DNA from: Bradyrhizobium sp. RD5-C2
GTDB taxonomy: Bacteria; Pseudomonadota; Alphaproteobacteria; Rhizobiales; Xanthobacteraceae
Direction: 5' to 3'
Assembly (NCBI RefSeq): GCF_019972155.1
Contig: NZ_BOVL01000008.1
Span: 47,380 to 111,379, forward strand
DNA: 64,000 nucleotides
Each line of letters opens with the position of its first letter. The stretch's first letter is position 1. This document shows positions 17,979-26,463 of the stretch, piece after piece. A model generated the notes under the pieces. It had not been told where the DNA came from and did no database searches. It saw only the letters and a program-made list of their open reading frames with translations. Made by a program: the position numbers and the translations under genes.

Positions 17979-19796
17979 TCAGCCGCTGCGACTGCCGTCC
18001 TGCGTGGTCGAGGAGACGATGGTGGCGACGTCGCCGAACGTCGTCATGACAGGTGTGACGACCTTGTGCATTTTGGTCTTCGACACCAGCGTGTCGTGCA
18101 GCACGAGGTTGTCGATGCCGGTGGTGAGGAAGCAGCTCACCGCATCCTGCGGCGTCTCGATGATCGGCTCGCCCTTGACGTTGAACGAGGTGTTGATCAA
18201 GACCGGCACGCCGGTCAGCGCCTCGAACTCCTTCAGCAGGCGATAGAGCACCGGGTTGGTTTCCTCGCGCACGCTCTGCACCCGTGCCGAACCGTCGACA
18301 TGCACGATCGCCGGGATCTTGTCACGCCATTCGGGCCGCACCGGCTTGGCGATCAGCATATAGGGTGAGTCCTCCTCGCCCTCGAAGACCTCCTTCATGC
18401 GCTCGGCCAGCACGATCGGCGCGAAAGGCCGGAATGCCTGGCGGTGCTTGACGCGGCTGTTGAGGATGTCCTTCATCTCGGCCTTGCGCGGATCGGCGAT
18501 CAGGCTGCGGTTGCCGAGCGCGCGCGGACCGAACTCAGAGGGCCCCTGAAACCAGCCGATCACGCGCTGGTCGGCGAGCAGTTTTGCGGTGTCGCGGCAG
18601 ATGTTGTCGCTGCGCTTGGCGTCGACCTGGATCCGCACCAGGAAGCTTTGCAGCGCGGCCGCGACCTCTGCGTCGCTGTAGCGCCGGCCGACATAGGCAT
18701 GGTCCATCACGAACGAGCGGCGCTGCTTGAGAATCTCGAGCCAGCCGTAATAGGCGCAGCCGATGGCGATGCCGTCGTCGCCGGCGGCGGGCTGGATCCA
18801 GACGTTCTCGAAGCCGGCCTCGCGCGCGATGCGCCCGTTGGCCACGCAGTTCAGCGCGACGCCGCCGGCGATGCAGAGGTTCTTCGCGCCGGTGGTCTCG
18901 CGCAGCCAGCGTGCCCGCGCCAGCAGCACGTTCTCGGTGTCGTCCTGCACCCGCCAGGCAATGTCCTCCCAGTGCCGCATCGTCGGGCTCTTGTCCCAGC
19001 TGCCGCTGTCGAGCACGAAGGGCTGCTGGTTGTCGGCGCCCCAGAACGGCACGTTCAGCCGGCCGTCCTTCATCTCGAGCAAATGGCCGACCTGCTCGTG
19101 GCGGCCATAGGGCGCAAGCCCCATCAGCTCGCCGCACTTGTTCCAGTCGCCGAACACATAGGTCGAGACCCGGCTGTAGAGCGCGCCGAGACCCGGCATG
19201 TTGTAGAACTCGTCCGACAAGAGACCGCGCGCCGGCTCCATAAAGACCTTCTTCAGGCATTCAAGCTTTGTATCGTCGAACCTGTAGTAACTCTCGGACT
19301 CGCGGGCGAGCGGCGACGTCCCATCCTGCGGATAGGTTTCCATCGCGTCGGCCTGATAGTTGCCGACACCGTCGACGATCATCACGACGCCGTCCTTGAA
19401 CGGCGACACCGCGAACGCGCTGTAGGCATGCGCGAGGTGATGCGAGATCGACACCACCTTGTCGGACTTCGCGCGAAACAGCGGATGCTTGATCGCCTCG
19501 TTGCGTTCGGCGATCGGCAGGAAGCCCGGCATGTCCTGGTGGAGCATCCGCTCCTCCATCTCGGGCACCGGCAGGATGTAGCTGTTGCTCACCACGAGAT
19601 CGACGTCGTCGAGCGTGATGCCCTCGGCGGACAGGCAGTAGTCGATGACTTCCTTGTAGAAGCCGGAGGCGTGCTTCTCGCGGGTGATGCGCTCCTTGGA
19701 GATCGCATAGGCGATCGCGCCGTCACGCAGCAGGCAGGCGCTCACGTCATGGTCGTAGACGTTGAGACCAAGGACGTAGGTGTGTTGTTTCGGCAT
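17979..19796 (-). CDS. NodU/CmcH family O-carbamoyltransferase
   Basis: The 605-aa enzyme should transfer a carbamoyl group from carbamoyl phosphate, via a carbamoyl adenylate, to a hydroxyl. Motifs include the N-terminal GLNVYDHDVSACLL, the metal-binding SHHLAHAYSAF, GGVALNCVANGRI, and the C-terminal SEFGPRALGNRSLIADPR and INTSFNVKGEPI. Family length is normal (about 600). Relatives carbamoylate Nod factors (NodU) or antibiotics, so the substrate cannot be read from sequence. No nod genes are present. It converges with the SagB gene with 10 bases between the stops and may or may not belong to the peptide pathway. ATG at 19796 is preferred; a GTG lies six bases upstream. Confidence 0.92.
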   Translation of the reverse strand: MPKQHTYVLGLNVYDHDVSACLLRDGAIAYAISKERITREKHASGFYKEVIDYCLSAEGITLDDVDLVVSNSYILPVPEMEERMLHQDMPGFLPIAERNEAIKHPLFRAKSDKVVSISHHLAHAYSAFAVSPFKDGVVMIVDGVGNYQADAMETYPQDGTSPLARESESYYRFDDTKLECLKKVFMEPARGLLSDEFYNMPGLGALYSRVSTYVFGDWNKCGELMGLAPYGRHEQVGHLLEMKDGRLNVPFWGADNQQPFVLDSGSWDKSPTMRHWEDIAWRVQDDTENVLLARARWLRETTGAKNLCIAGGVALNCVANGRIAREAGFENVWIQPAAGDDGIAIGCAYYGWLEILKQRRSFVMDHAYVGRRYSDAEVAAALQSFLVRIQVDAKRSDNICRDTAKLLADQRVIGWFQGPSEFGPRALGNRSLIADPRKAEMKDILNSRVKHRQAFRPFAPIVLAERMKEVFEGEEDSPYMLIAKPVRPEWRDKIPAIVHVDGSARVQSVREETNPVLYRLLKEFEALTGVPVLINTSFNVKGEPIIETPQDAVSCFLTTGIDNLVLHDTLVSKTKMHKVVTPVMTTFGDVATIVSSTTQDGSRSG

Positions 19797-19927
19797 GGGC
19801 ACTCTTCAGGAAGGATTCTGAAACGCTCAGAGAACATGATCGTGTCGACTTCAAGTTCTCGACGGCATTTTCCGCGGCTCGCAAGTTTCTGCTTCTGCGA
19901 TGCACAAATCACATCGGCACAATGCAA

Positions 19928-19958
19928 GATGAACAGAATGAACGGCGGATGAACGACA
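19928..19958. promoter_or_regulatory. Repeated ATGAAC motif upstream of carbamoyltransferase
   Basis: ATGAAC occurs three times (19929, 19938, 19949), the last within GATGAACGACA. The same 11-mer occurs at 13518-13528, upstream of the azole-peptide precursor, again with a second GATGAAC nearby (13500-13506) that forms a GTTCATC-AA-GATGAAC palindrome. A shared regulator is possible but unproven. Confidence 0.3.
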
Positions 19959-19994
19959 AGATGAGTGTAGCAACCACATCATTCTTTGCAGGCG

Positions 19995-20019
19995 GGAACG
20001 TAACTTGACCTTACCTGTT
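19995..20019 (+). promoter_or_regulatory. Possible EcfG (general stress) promoter
   Basis: GGAAC (19995-19999) followed after 16 bases by TGTT (20016-20019) is close to the EcfG consensus GGAAC-N16/17-CGTT of alphaproteobacterial stress promoters. It points at the secreted Gly/Tyr-rich protein gene about 145 bases downstream. Confidence 0.4.
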
Positions 20020-20162
20020 GGTCTCAATAGAGTCGCTAAAGCTCGCAAGAACCTTAGTGAAAATATTGTCTTAGCATGCTCGAACGGGATACCGGTTTCG
20101 CGCATCCAAGTGAGACAGCCAGCATCAGTTCAGATGTTTGGAAGTGACTGGAGATCTTCGGA

Positions 20163-20444
20163 ATGACTAAACGCTACAATATCCTGACTCGTTGCCTCGC
20201 AGCAGTCGCTTTGTTGTTCGTCTATGTCGCAAGTACCTCTGCCATCCTGATCGGCGCCACCACGTCGTCTGCGCAGGCGCAATGGCGCGGACGTGGCTAC
20301 GGATATCGCGGCGGCTGGGGTCGCGGAGGCGGATGGGGTTATGGTCGTGGATATGGTTATGGCCGCGGCTATGGCTACTACGGCGGTTATGCAGGTCCCC
20401 GTTGCTGGTGGACCCCGCGTGGTGTTCGCGTTTGCCGCTGGTAA
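20163..20444 (+). CDS. Small secreted Gly/Tyr/Arg-rich protein
   Basis: The 93-aa product has a signal peptide (cleavage likely after SSAQA, about residue 39). The mature part of about 54 residues is dominated by Gly, Tyr, Arg and Trp repeats (RGYGYGRGYGYYGGYAG) and ends CWWTPRGVRVCRW, with two cysteines. A GGAG lies before the ATG and a strong terminator follows. Function is unknown. A similar Gly/Tyr-rich secreted protein is encoded at 25412-25687. Confidence 0.8.
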   Translation: MTKRYNILTRCLAAVALLFVYVASTSAILIGATTSSAQAQWRGRGYGYRGGWGRGGGWGYGRGYGYGRGYGYYGGYAGPRCWWTPRGVRVCRW

Positions 20445-20480
20445 CAACCGACGGCCGATACAAGCGATATTGAAGACATC

Positions 20481-20520
20481 AATCAGGTGCGTCGGTCCCG
20501 GCGCACCTGATTTTCTTTTT
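20481..20520 (+). terminator. Rho-independent terminator
   Basis: AATCAGGTGCG (20481-20491) pairs perfectly with CGCACCTGATT (20502-20512), and TTCTTTTT follows. It ends the Gly/Tyr-rich gene. Confidence 0.9.
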
Positions 20521-20589
20521 GCGGATTGGTTGTCCTGCTTGGACTTGGTTCACCCGCTGGGGCCCGGCTCATCTCCGGCACGCAAGAAA

Positions 20590-20613
20590 GAGCCCCGGGA
20601 GACGCCGGGGCTC
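20590..20613 (-). terminator. Terminator hairpin on the minus strand
   Basis: GAGCCCCGG and CCGGGGCTC form a 9-bp stem with a six-base loop. On the minus strand TTTCTT follows, so it probably ends the transcript of the cyclase gene about 190 bases upstream. I see no gene between it and 20803. Confidence 0.65.
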
Positions 20614-20802
20614 CAGTCACGGGAGAGAACGCTTCAGAAATCGGGACGCGAGGACGAGCCGCCGGCCCGATCACCCAATGCATCTACGGCGTGCATGAGA
20701 GCAGATTCGGCTGCCTCTGGCTGTAGCCATACCGCAACAACCTGCCGCAATGCACAGCCTGTCCACCGGTTCCAGAGGCTTGCCGAAAACCTCGGTAGGC
20801 GC

Positions 20803-21579
20803 CTAGCCGTCTAGGATCGCAACCGCCCTCGTCCACCCCGCCGACGCGCGCTCGATCTTCACCGGGAAGCACGACACCATGAACCCGGTCGCCGGCAGTT
20901 GCTCGAGATTATGCAGCTTCTCGATGTGGCAGTAGCCGATATGCCGCCCGGCCTTGTGGCCTTCCCAGATCAGGCTGGCGTCCCTGGTCTCGGCATATCT
21001 CTTCGCGGTGAAGACGAACGGCGCATCCCAACTCCAGCCGTCGATGCCGGTCAGCCGCACGCCGCGCTCGAGCAGATACATCGTCGCCTCATAGCCCATT
21101 CCGCACCCGGAATTGACGTAGTCGGCCTGGCCGTATTTCGCGCCGGCACTGGTGTTGACGACGACGATCTCGAGCGGCGACAGCGTGTGGCCGATCCGCT
21201 TCAACTCGACTTCGACATCGCCTGCGGTCGCGACGTAGCCGTCAGGCAGATGCCGGAAGTCGAGCTTGACGCCCGGCTGAAAGCACCATTCCAGCGGCAC
21301 CTCGTCGATGGTCCACGAGCGTTCGCCGCGGTTCATGGTCGGATGGAAATGCCAGGGCGCATCGAGATGCGTGCCGTTGTGCGTGGAGAGCGAGACCTGC
21401 TCGACGGCCCAGCCCTGCCCGTCAGGCAGATCCGCAGCCTTCAGTCCATCAAAGAACTGCAGCATGCGCGGCAGCCCTTGCTGATGGTCGATATACTGGA
21501 TGGTCGGATGGTTGCCCGGCGGATCGGCCGGAACGTCGTTCTGCAAGGGAACCGAGATATCGATCAGTCTGCGCGCCAT
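20803..21579 (-). CDS. Cyclase family (kynurenine formamidase-like) metal hydrolase
   Basis: The 258-aa protein carries the metal-binding signature HNGTHLDAPWHF of the cyclase/KynB superfamily, plus an N-terminal LIDISVPLQNDVP. Members hydrolyse amide or lactone bonds such as N-formylkynurenine; the substrate here is not certain because the protein is longer than KynB (about 210 aa) and has no tryptophan-pathway neighbour. The start at 21579 has a perfect GAGGAGG upstream. Confidence 0.85.
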   Translation of the reverse strand: MARRLIDISVPLQNDVPADPPGNHPTIQYIDHQQGLPRMLQFFDGLKAADLPDGQGWAVEQVSLSTHNGTHLDAPWHFHPTMNRGERSWTIDEVPLEWCFQPGVKLDFRHLPDGYVATAGDVEVELKRIGHTLSPLEIVVVNTSAGAKYGQADYVNSGCGMGYEATMYLLERGVRLTGIDGWSWDAPFVFTAKRYAETRDASLIWEGHKAGRHIGYCHIEKLHNLEQLPATGFMVSCFPVKIERASAGWTRAVAILDG

Positions 21580-21712
21580 GGTGCCTCCTCGCGGATTGGT
21601 CTTGTCAGGCTGAAGCAACCTGCCAGTCCGCGCGCACCATCGGCAAGCCACATCCGCACGAGATCAGGCGATGGGTCTGCCCCGGTTGCGACAGCGGCAA
21701 GGCGCCGCGGCG

Positions 21713-21820
21713 TTGAACCTATTTCCCGTGCGGACGACCCATGGGCACTGGGGATTTCAGGGCCCAGTATTCGGCGACGCCGTCTGGACGATCCATATTC
21801 CGTCCCGACGGCGTTGTTGC
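21713..21820 (+). ncRNA. Multicopy structured small RNA, copy A
   Basis: The 71-base core (21750-21820) starts GGGGATTTCAGGGCCCAGT and ends TGTTGC, as do copies at 27320-27390 and 30629-30699. A CTGGG/CCCAG hairpin is followed by a longer two-part stem whose bases differ between copies but keep pairing (here ACGCCGTC with GACGGCGT, inner GGACG with CGTCC). TTGAAC at 21713 lies 37 bases before the core, as in copy B. I see no terminator block after this copy, so it may be partial. Rfam RF00519 (suhB RNA), multicopy in Bradyrhizobium, is one candidate identity. Confidence 0.7.
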
Positions 21821-22491
21821 GTCAGGCGAGACATCCCGGCCAAAGCGCGGTTACCCGTGCCAGAACGCTGTTCACGCACAGCGAGCCGCAGAAACAATCC
21901 GTGTGCTCAATGCGGGCGGATTGCTGGTGGTGTTGCCACGACGATACAGAGATACCCCTGCAACGATGCTAACCAACCTGCATCTGAACCAAACGGGGTT
22001 GCGTCGTGTCGGGATTTGATCACTGGAACGGTGCAAATAGAGTTCACTCGTCCGCCGAAGCGCCACATCTGCGCGATGAGCAGCAGCAGTTCGACCGCTA
22101 TCACAAATTCGACGACGCCATCGCGCGACCGTCGGCGAGTGGCCCTAGAACCGTGATCCTGGATCGCTACAACCCGCCGGCTCGTTGATCTGGGTCAGCG
22201 CCCGGGCGGCTGGAGATGCGAGGAGTGGAGCGCGGGGGCTTCGGTCCGGCGCTTGCCATTTCAGGGTGCCGACTGACCACGATTTGTGGATTGGCAAAGC
22301 GTCGTGATGTGCTTGTCGCCAACGACCTGTTGGTTCGGATCCCACACGTGGCAAGCCTGATCAGCGAGAGCATCTCGCCGGAGGCGTGCGTTGCCGCCCT
22401 CGCCTCCACCGGCTAGCTGACCATCAGGATCCGCAAATTCAGGAATGGTCTTGGGTACGAAAGCGATCCGCCGTTCACGATCGCTAGGAGA
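21821..22491. other. Intergenic, no gene recognised
   Basis: Between RNA copy A and the tRNA I find no family-like frame. A GTG-started 60-codon frame at 22006-22188 is hydrophilic and has a weak ribosome binding site, and I do not call it. Confidence 0.4.
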
Positions 22492-22568
22492 TGGTCGGGG
22501 CAGCTGGATTCGAACCAACGACCTGCAGTACCCAAAACTGCCGCGCTACCAGGCTGCGCTATACCCCG
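22492..22568 (-). tRNA. tRNA-Pro (anticodon TGG)
   Basis: The minus-strand sequence folds as a full cloverleaf. The acceptor stem is CGGGG(TA)/(GC)CCCCG, the anticodon stem GCAGT/ACTGC encloses the loop TTTGGGT with anticodon TGG, and GTTCGAATC is the T-loop. The 3' CCA is encoded (22494-22492). No integrase lies next to it. Confidence 0.95.
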
Positions 22569-22688
22569 ATATTTCCGAGAAGCCCCGTGGATACACGCTT
22601 CAGCCAGCGCCAGCAAGGCGGCGGTGCGGGACTTCCGGCTGGGAAATCAGCCGCGGTTTCCGTCCGGAAACCGCAAGGGAACGGCGAG

Positions 22689-23168
22689 CTAGTGACCGCC
22701 GAACAGCGGGTGGCCGACCCGGTCGCCGGGCTGGATGCCGTATTTCTGCGCGGTGCCGGCAATCACCTCGAGGACGCCCTTGGCGAGCCCCCGCGACGGA
22801 ATGATCTTGGTCGACATCGGTTCGGTGTTCTCGGCGATCCGCAGGATGCGTCCGTCGGCGCGGATGAAGATCATGTCGAGCGAGATGTAGGTGTTCTTCA
22901 TCCACATCGACACTTCCTGCTCCGGCGTGAAGTCGAACAGCATGCCTTTGCCGTCCGCGAGCTCCTTCCGGTACATCAGGCCGGTCTCCTTCTCCTGCTC
23001 GGTGGTCGCCATTTCGACGGAGAAGACGTGCACGCCTGATTTGGTGACGATCTCGAGCGGCTGGACGCTGGCAGCCTGCGCGGCCGGGGCCAGCAGCGCG
23101 CCCAACATCATGACGAGGGAGGCCACCAGCCACGGGCGAAGCCGCCCGACCATGTGATCGAAATTCAT
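22689..23168 (-). CDS. DUF192 family secreted protein
   Basis: The 159-aa protein has an N-terminal signal peptide (WLVASLVMMLGALLAPAAQA) and a DUF192 domain with the conserved TTEQEKETGLMYRKEL, GMLFDF, MWMKNTYISLDMIFI and ILEVIAG-like segments. DUF192 proteins are small periplasmic beta-barrel proteins of unknown role. The ATG at 23168 is preferred over a TTG two codons earlier. It follows the cold-shock gene by about 120 bases, a pairing common in alphaproteobacteria. Confidence 0.88.
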   Translation of the reverse strand: MNFDHMVGRLRPWLVASLVMMLGALLAPAAQAASVQPLEIVTKSGVHVFSVEMATTEQEKETGLMYRKELADGKGMLFDFTPEQEVSMWMKNTYISLDMIFIRADGRILRIAENTEPMSTKIIPSRGLAKGVLEVIAGTAQKYGIQPGDRVGHPLFGGH

Positions 23169-23290
23169 CGACAAATACTCACACCGGGGAAGATTTTCCG
23201 GCGGACCCTAACCCGATGATTGCGGCAAATGCCAGAGCCCTGACGGCTTGCCGGCGGCTCACGTTTCCGTCAGGGAGTCCAGCTCGGGGC

Positions 23291-23953
23291 TCAGTGCGAC
23301 GACAGCGCCGAGGGGCCGGTCTCCGGGTGGATCTCTGCGGCCATCATGCCCTTGGAGCCGGGCCCGAACCGCACCAGCACATACTGGCCGGGGCGCAGCT
23401 CGGTCATGCCGAAGCGGCGCAGCGTCTCCATGTGCACGAAGATGTCGGGCGTGCCCTCCCCGCAAGTCACGAAGCCGAAGCCGCGCAGCCGGTTGAACCA
23501 TTTGACCTGTGCACGTTCGAGGCCGCTCGTCGCGGTCACCGTGACATGGGTTCGCGGCGGCAGCATCTGCGCCGGATGGATCGCGGTCGACTCGTCCATC
23601 GAGACGATGCGGAAGGCCTGGTAGCCCTTCGCGCGCTGCACGCACTCGACCACGAGCCGCGCGCCCTCATAGGCGGTCTGGTGGCCGTCGCGCCGCAGCA
23701 CCGTCACGTGCAGCAGGATGTCGGGCCAGCCATTGTCGGGGACGATGAAGCCGTATCCCTTCGAGGCGTCGAACCATTTGATGACGCCGGAGACTTCGAC
23801 GAGGTTTGCCGCCGTGTCGCCGAGACCGGAGAAGGCATCGATCGCCGGATCGCGCGGCGCGCTGCCGTACTCGCCTTGTGCAATCCTGCTTTGCCCAACT
23901 CCGCCTATCGGCGGTCCGCCGAGCTTCTTGGACTCAAATCCGTCCGACCCCAT
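23291..23953 (-). CDS. Double cold-shock domain protein
   Basis: The 220-aa product has a variable N-terminal tail of about 50 residues and two cold-shock domains. The first has IKWFDASKGYGFI and DILLHV; the second has VKWFNRLRGFGFV and DIFVHM. These are the RNP1 and RNP2 motifs for single-stranded nucleic acid binding. It is probably an RNA chaperone. ATG at 23953 was taken; a GTG five codons upstream is also possible. Confidence 0.9.
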   Translation of the reverse strand: MGSDGFESKKLGGPPIGGVGQSRIAQGEYGSAPRDPAIDAFSGLGDTAANLVEVSGVIKWFDASKGYGFIVPDNGWPDILLHVTVLRRDGHQTAYEGARLVVECVQRAKGYQAFRIVSMDESTAIHPAQMLPPRTHVTVTATSGLERAQVKWFNRLRGFGFVTCGEGTPDIFVHMETLRRFGMTELRPGQYVLVRFGPGSKGMMAAEIHPETGPSALSSH

Positions 23954-24152
23954 GACCCCGGACCCCACACATCAAATGCAGAGCGCCGACGTTGCGGCGC
24001 ACCCTGTACACGCTGCTCTCCATGACCAACTCATTTGGACGCTGCGCGAATCTCTCAACCAAAAGATAACACTCCCGCTTGCCGGGCATAGCTAAAAAAC
24101 GATTCTTGCTGGAACTATGAACAGGCTTGCGCAGCCACGAATCAATCAGGCG

Positions 24153-24914
24153 TCAATTGCCTACGAAAGGACCAAGCGTGTCGCCGATGTCGTGCCGGAT
24201 CACGAGGTCGGCGATGTCGTCCTGATCGGTCGGCTCGTTGTTGATGATCACGAGCCGCGCGCCGCTCTCCTTCGCCATCATCGGAAAGCCTGCGGCGGGC
24301 CACACCACCAGCGACGAGCCGATCGCCAGGAACAGGTTGCAGTGCCTTGCGAGTTCCGCCGCGCGACGCATCGCATCCTCGGGCATCGACTGCCCGAACG
24401 AGATCGTCGCGGTCTTCACCGGATCGCCGCACGCCGCGCAATCGGGCGCAGCACCGATCTTGTCGAAGTGCAGCTTCACCCACGCAAAGTCGTAGTCCTT
24501 GCCGCACCCGATGCAGCGGGCATAGGTGGTGTTGCCGTGCAGCTCGATGACGTCATCGGCCTTGAAGCCCGACGCCTGATGCAGATTGTCGATGTTTTGG
24601 GTGATGATGCCGGGAACCTTGCCGGCCCGGTAGAGCGACGCGAGCGCGCGATGGCCGCGCCCCGGCTTGGCGGCCGCGAATGTCGGTTCCATCGCGAAGC
24701 GCCGGCGCCATGACTCGTCACGCGCCTCCTGACTGGCCACGAACTCGTCGAACGGAATCGGCCGGTTGCGCGTCCATAGCCCGCCGGGCGAGCGGAAGTC
24801 GGGAATGCCGCACTCGGTGGAGATACCCGCCCCGGTGAAGGGCACGATCGATGATGCCTCGGCAATCATGTTGCCGAGCCGCTCGGCGCCGCTGCGCAGA
24901 TCTTTTGCAATCAC
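24153..24914 (-). CDS. Sir2 family NAD-dependent protein deacylase
   Basis: The 253-aa sirtuin shows the NAD-binding GAGISTECGIPDFRS, the TQNIDNLH and ELHGNT motifs with the catalytic His, and a zinc ribbon CIGC-CAAC. It removes acyl groups from protein lysines using NAD. The start is taken as GTG at 24914 (encoding the MIAKDLRSG-like N-terminus usual in this group); the frame extends another 22 codons upstream without family-like sequence. It is a single gene. Confidence 0.9.
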   Translation of the reverse strand: MIAKDLRSGAERLGNMIAEASSIVPFTGAGISTECGIPDFRSPGGLWTRNRPIPFDEFVASQEARDESWRRRFAMEPTFAAAKPGRGHRALASLYRAGKVPGIITQNIDNLHQASGFKADDVIELHGNTTYARCIGCGKDYDFAWVKLHFDKIGAAPDCAACGDPVKTATISFGQSMPEDAMRRAAELARHCNLFLAIGSSLVVWPAAGFPMMAKESGARLVIINNEPTDQDDIADLVIRHDIGDTLGPFVGN

Positions 24915-25180
24915 TGGGAATGATCCGGTTGGTCGGCCGCGACTATAGCATGGTCGGAGCGATTGCGAGCTCGACATCACGCGAGCGATCGGCTGCGGTC
25001 AGCCGCCGCGATCGGACTGCGCGACCTGCTTCGCGGGCGCATCGGCTTCGTCGCTCCTCCGCTGCCCTTCTTCCGCTGCCTTGGCTTCATCACAATCCTG
25101 CAAAGCCTGCTCCGCATTGACGCCCAATTCACCGATGCCAATGCGCGACGGGGATAGGACCACGACGAAGAGGATGGGCA

Positions 25181-25342
25181 ATGGCCGATCAGAAGGACAG
25201 TGCCGCGCGCGAGCGCGAAGAGATCGTCGCACGCATTGCCAATTTCAGGGCGACGCAGCAGAAGTTCGAGCGCGATCGCCAGGAATATTACGACAACACG
25301 CTCGGCAATGTCTGGAGCGGATTGCAGCGCAAGAGCGCTTGA
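25181..25342 (+). CDS. Small charged hypothetical protein
   Basis: The 53-aa protein (MADQKDSAAREREEIVARIA...) is mostly helical and charged, ending LGNVWSGLQRKSA. GAAGAGG lies eight bases before the ATG. It resembles short conserved proteins of Bradyrhizobium; no function is known. Confidence 0.7.
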   Translation: MADQKDSAAREREEIVARIANFRATQQKFERDRQEYYDNTLGNVWSGLQRKSA

Positions 25343-25373
25343 GCTTGCGCGCGATCACACCATGACGCGTGAT

Positions 25374-25403
25374 TGAAAAGCCCGGAGCGGTGTGCTCCGG
25401 GCT
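25374..25403 (-). terminator. Terminator for the 25412-25687 gene
   Basis: AGCCCGGAGC and GCTCCGGGCT form a perfect 10-bp stem with a five-base loop, followed on the minus strand by TTTTCAAT. It may also serve the plus-strand small gene. Confidence 0.8.
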
Positions 25404-25411
25404 CGTCGCCG

Positions 25412-25687
25412 TTACCAGTAATGGCGGTAGTGGTGGTGCCGATAGTACGGACCGCGATAGTAGGCGTATCCGTCGTCGTAGTAGCCGTAGCGCGGGCCAT
25501 AATAACCGTAGCCGGGCCCGTAGTAGTGTGGGCCGTACGCATAGGCGCCGGCCGCACCCGCGGCGAGCGCACCGGCGGCCAGACCGAACGCCAGGCCCGG
25601 GCCGATGCCGCGCGCTTGCGCCGGCGCGCTGACCATCGTTGCGCCCACCGTCGCGACCGTCGCCAAAACTGCCAATGTCCTTTTCAT
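25412..25687 (-). CDS. Small secreted Gly/Tyr/His-rich protein
   Basis: The 91-aa product has a signal peptide (LAVLATVATVGATMVSAPAQA), an Ala/Gly stretch (GLAAGALAAGAAGAYAYG) and a tail of Tyr, Gly and His repeats. The start at 25687 has GAGGAGG seven bases upstream; sequence further upstream in frame is not family-like. It is similar in style to the 20163-20444 product. Role unknown; surface exposure is likely. Confidence 0.8.
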   Translation of the reverse strand: MKRTLAVLATVATVGATMVSAPAQARGIGPGLAFGLAAGALAAGAAGAYAYGPHYYGPGYGYYGPRYGYYDDGYAYYRGPYYRHHHYRHYW

Positions 25688-25858
25688 GGCCAACCTCCTC
25701 ACTTGGTTATGTGCACCAACGCAGGCGCAAAAGGATGGTTGCTGCAAAACGCCTGTTCCGGTTCCGCAGCCATGCGATAGCGCAAAGCTACCATCGGTTA
25801 GCGGTGGAACAAAAACACAACCTCAATGATTAGGTTCGGTTGAGCGAGGTTGGCATCG

Positions 25859-25960
25859 ATGCCGGCGTGGATGGAACTGCTGCTGAACGTGATGGGCTTT
25901 GCCGGCTTTATCGGCATCGCGATGTATCACAAGCATCCGAACGGGAAGCTGCCCGACTGA
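25859..25960 (+). CDS. Very small membrane-type protein (33 aa)
   Basis: The short frame encodes MPAWMELLLNVMGFAGFIGI followed by AMYHKHPNGKLPD: one hydrophobic helix and a polar tail. GAGCGAGG precedes the ATG. Short proteins like this recur in Bradyrhizobium; no function can be given. Confidence 0.55.
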   Translation: MPAWMELLLNVMGFAGFIGIAMYHKHPNGKLPD

Positions 25961-26005
25961 GCGCCGGGCGCGGCTCAGCTTGCCGATTGCGGTTTTGATG
26001 CCCCC

Positions 26006-26050
26006 TCTAGTTTGATTTCCTCTAGTTTGATTTCCTCTAGTTTGATTTCC
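26006..26050. repeat. Three perfect tandem 15-bp repeats
   Basis: TCTAGTTTGATTTCC is repeated three times without change. On the minus strand each unit carries the in-frame TAG that ends the small gene at 26037-26222, so the expansion adds copies of the stop codon without changing the protein. Confidence 0.9.
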
Positions 26051-26222
26051 GCGTCTCTCCCGCCGTGCGGACCAGCCGGTCCGCCTTAACGAGCACCTTG
26101 CCGCTCTCCGGCTGCGGCCGAAGCCAGAAACTGATCGCGACAAAGGCGGAACAGAGCAGCAGGCCCACCACCATCACGCGCCGGTGGGTCGGTCGGTCAG
26201 CGCTATGGAACGTTGGCGTCAT
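26037..26222 (-). CDS. Small single-pass membrane protein
   Basis: The 61-aa product starts MTPTFHSADRPTHRR, has one hydrophobic helix (VMVVGLLLCSAFVAISFWL) and a basic tail RPQPESGKVLVKADRLVRTA. The start at 26222 is preferred over one five codons upstream. The stop lies in the first unit of a tandem repeat. It resembles short conserved Bradyrhizobium proteins of unknown role. Confidence 0.7.
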   Translation of the reverse strand: MTPTFHSADRPTHRRVMVVGLLLCSAFVAISFWLRPQPESGKVLVKADRLVRTAGETRKSN

Positions 26223-26463
26223 GGCTGTCACCTGCAACCATCCCTACCGCAATCGCAGGTGGTGACAACGCAATGCTGCTCTTAACCTAACTAGGTAGGG
26301 TTAGCGGTGGCCCGGTAGGGCAGCGTTGCGATGCCTCACTTGTCGCGACATCCATCCACAACGATATCCCGCACTTGTCCGCAGCAAATCCACAGCCGCG
26401 GCAGATCATTTTGCCAAACAGAATGCGAAGCTTGCTGCGCACTCGTCCACAGCCTTGCCGCAA

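Noticed and set aside
18444..19952. A 502-codon plus-strand frame
   Set aside because: It is antisense to the carbamoyltransferase, whose motifs are complete.
22006..22188. 60-codon GTG-started frame before the tRNA
   Set aside because: Weak ribosome binding site and no recognisable pattern; left as possible but unsupported.
24999..25232. Minus-strand 77-codon frame
   Set aside because: It overlaps the better supported plus-strand 53-aa gene and has no convincing start.
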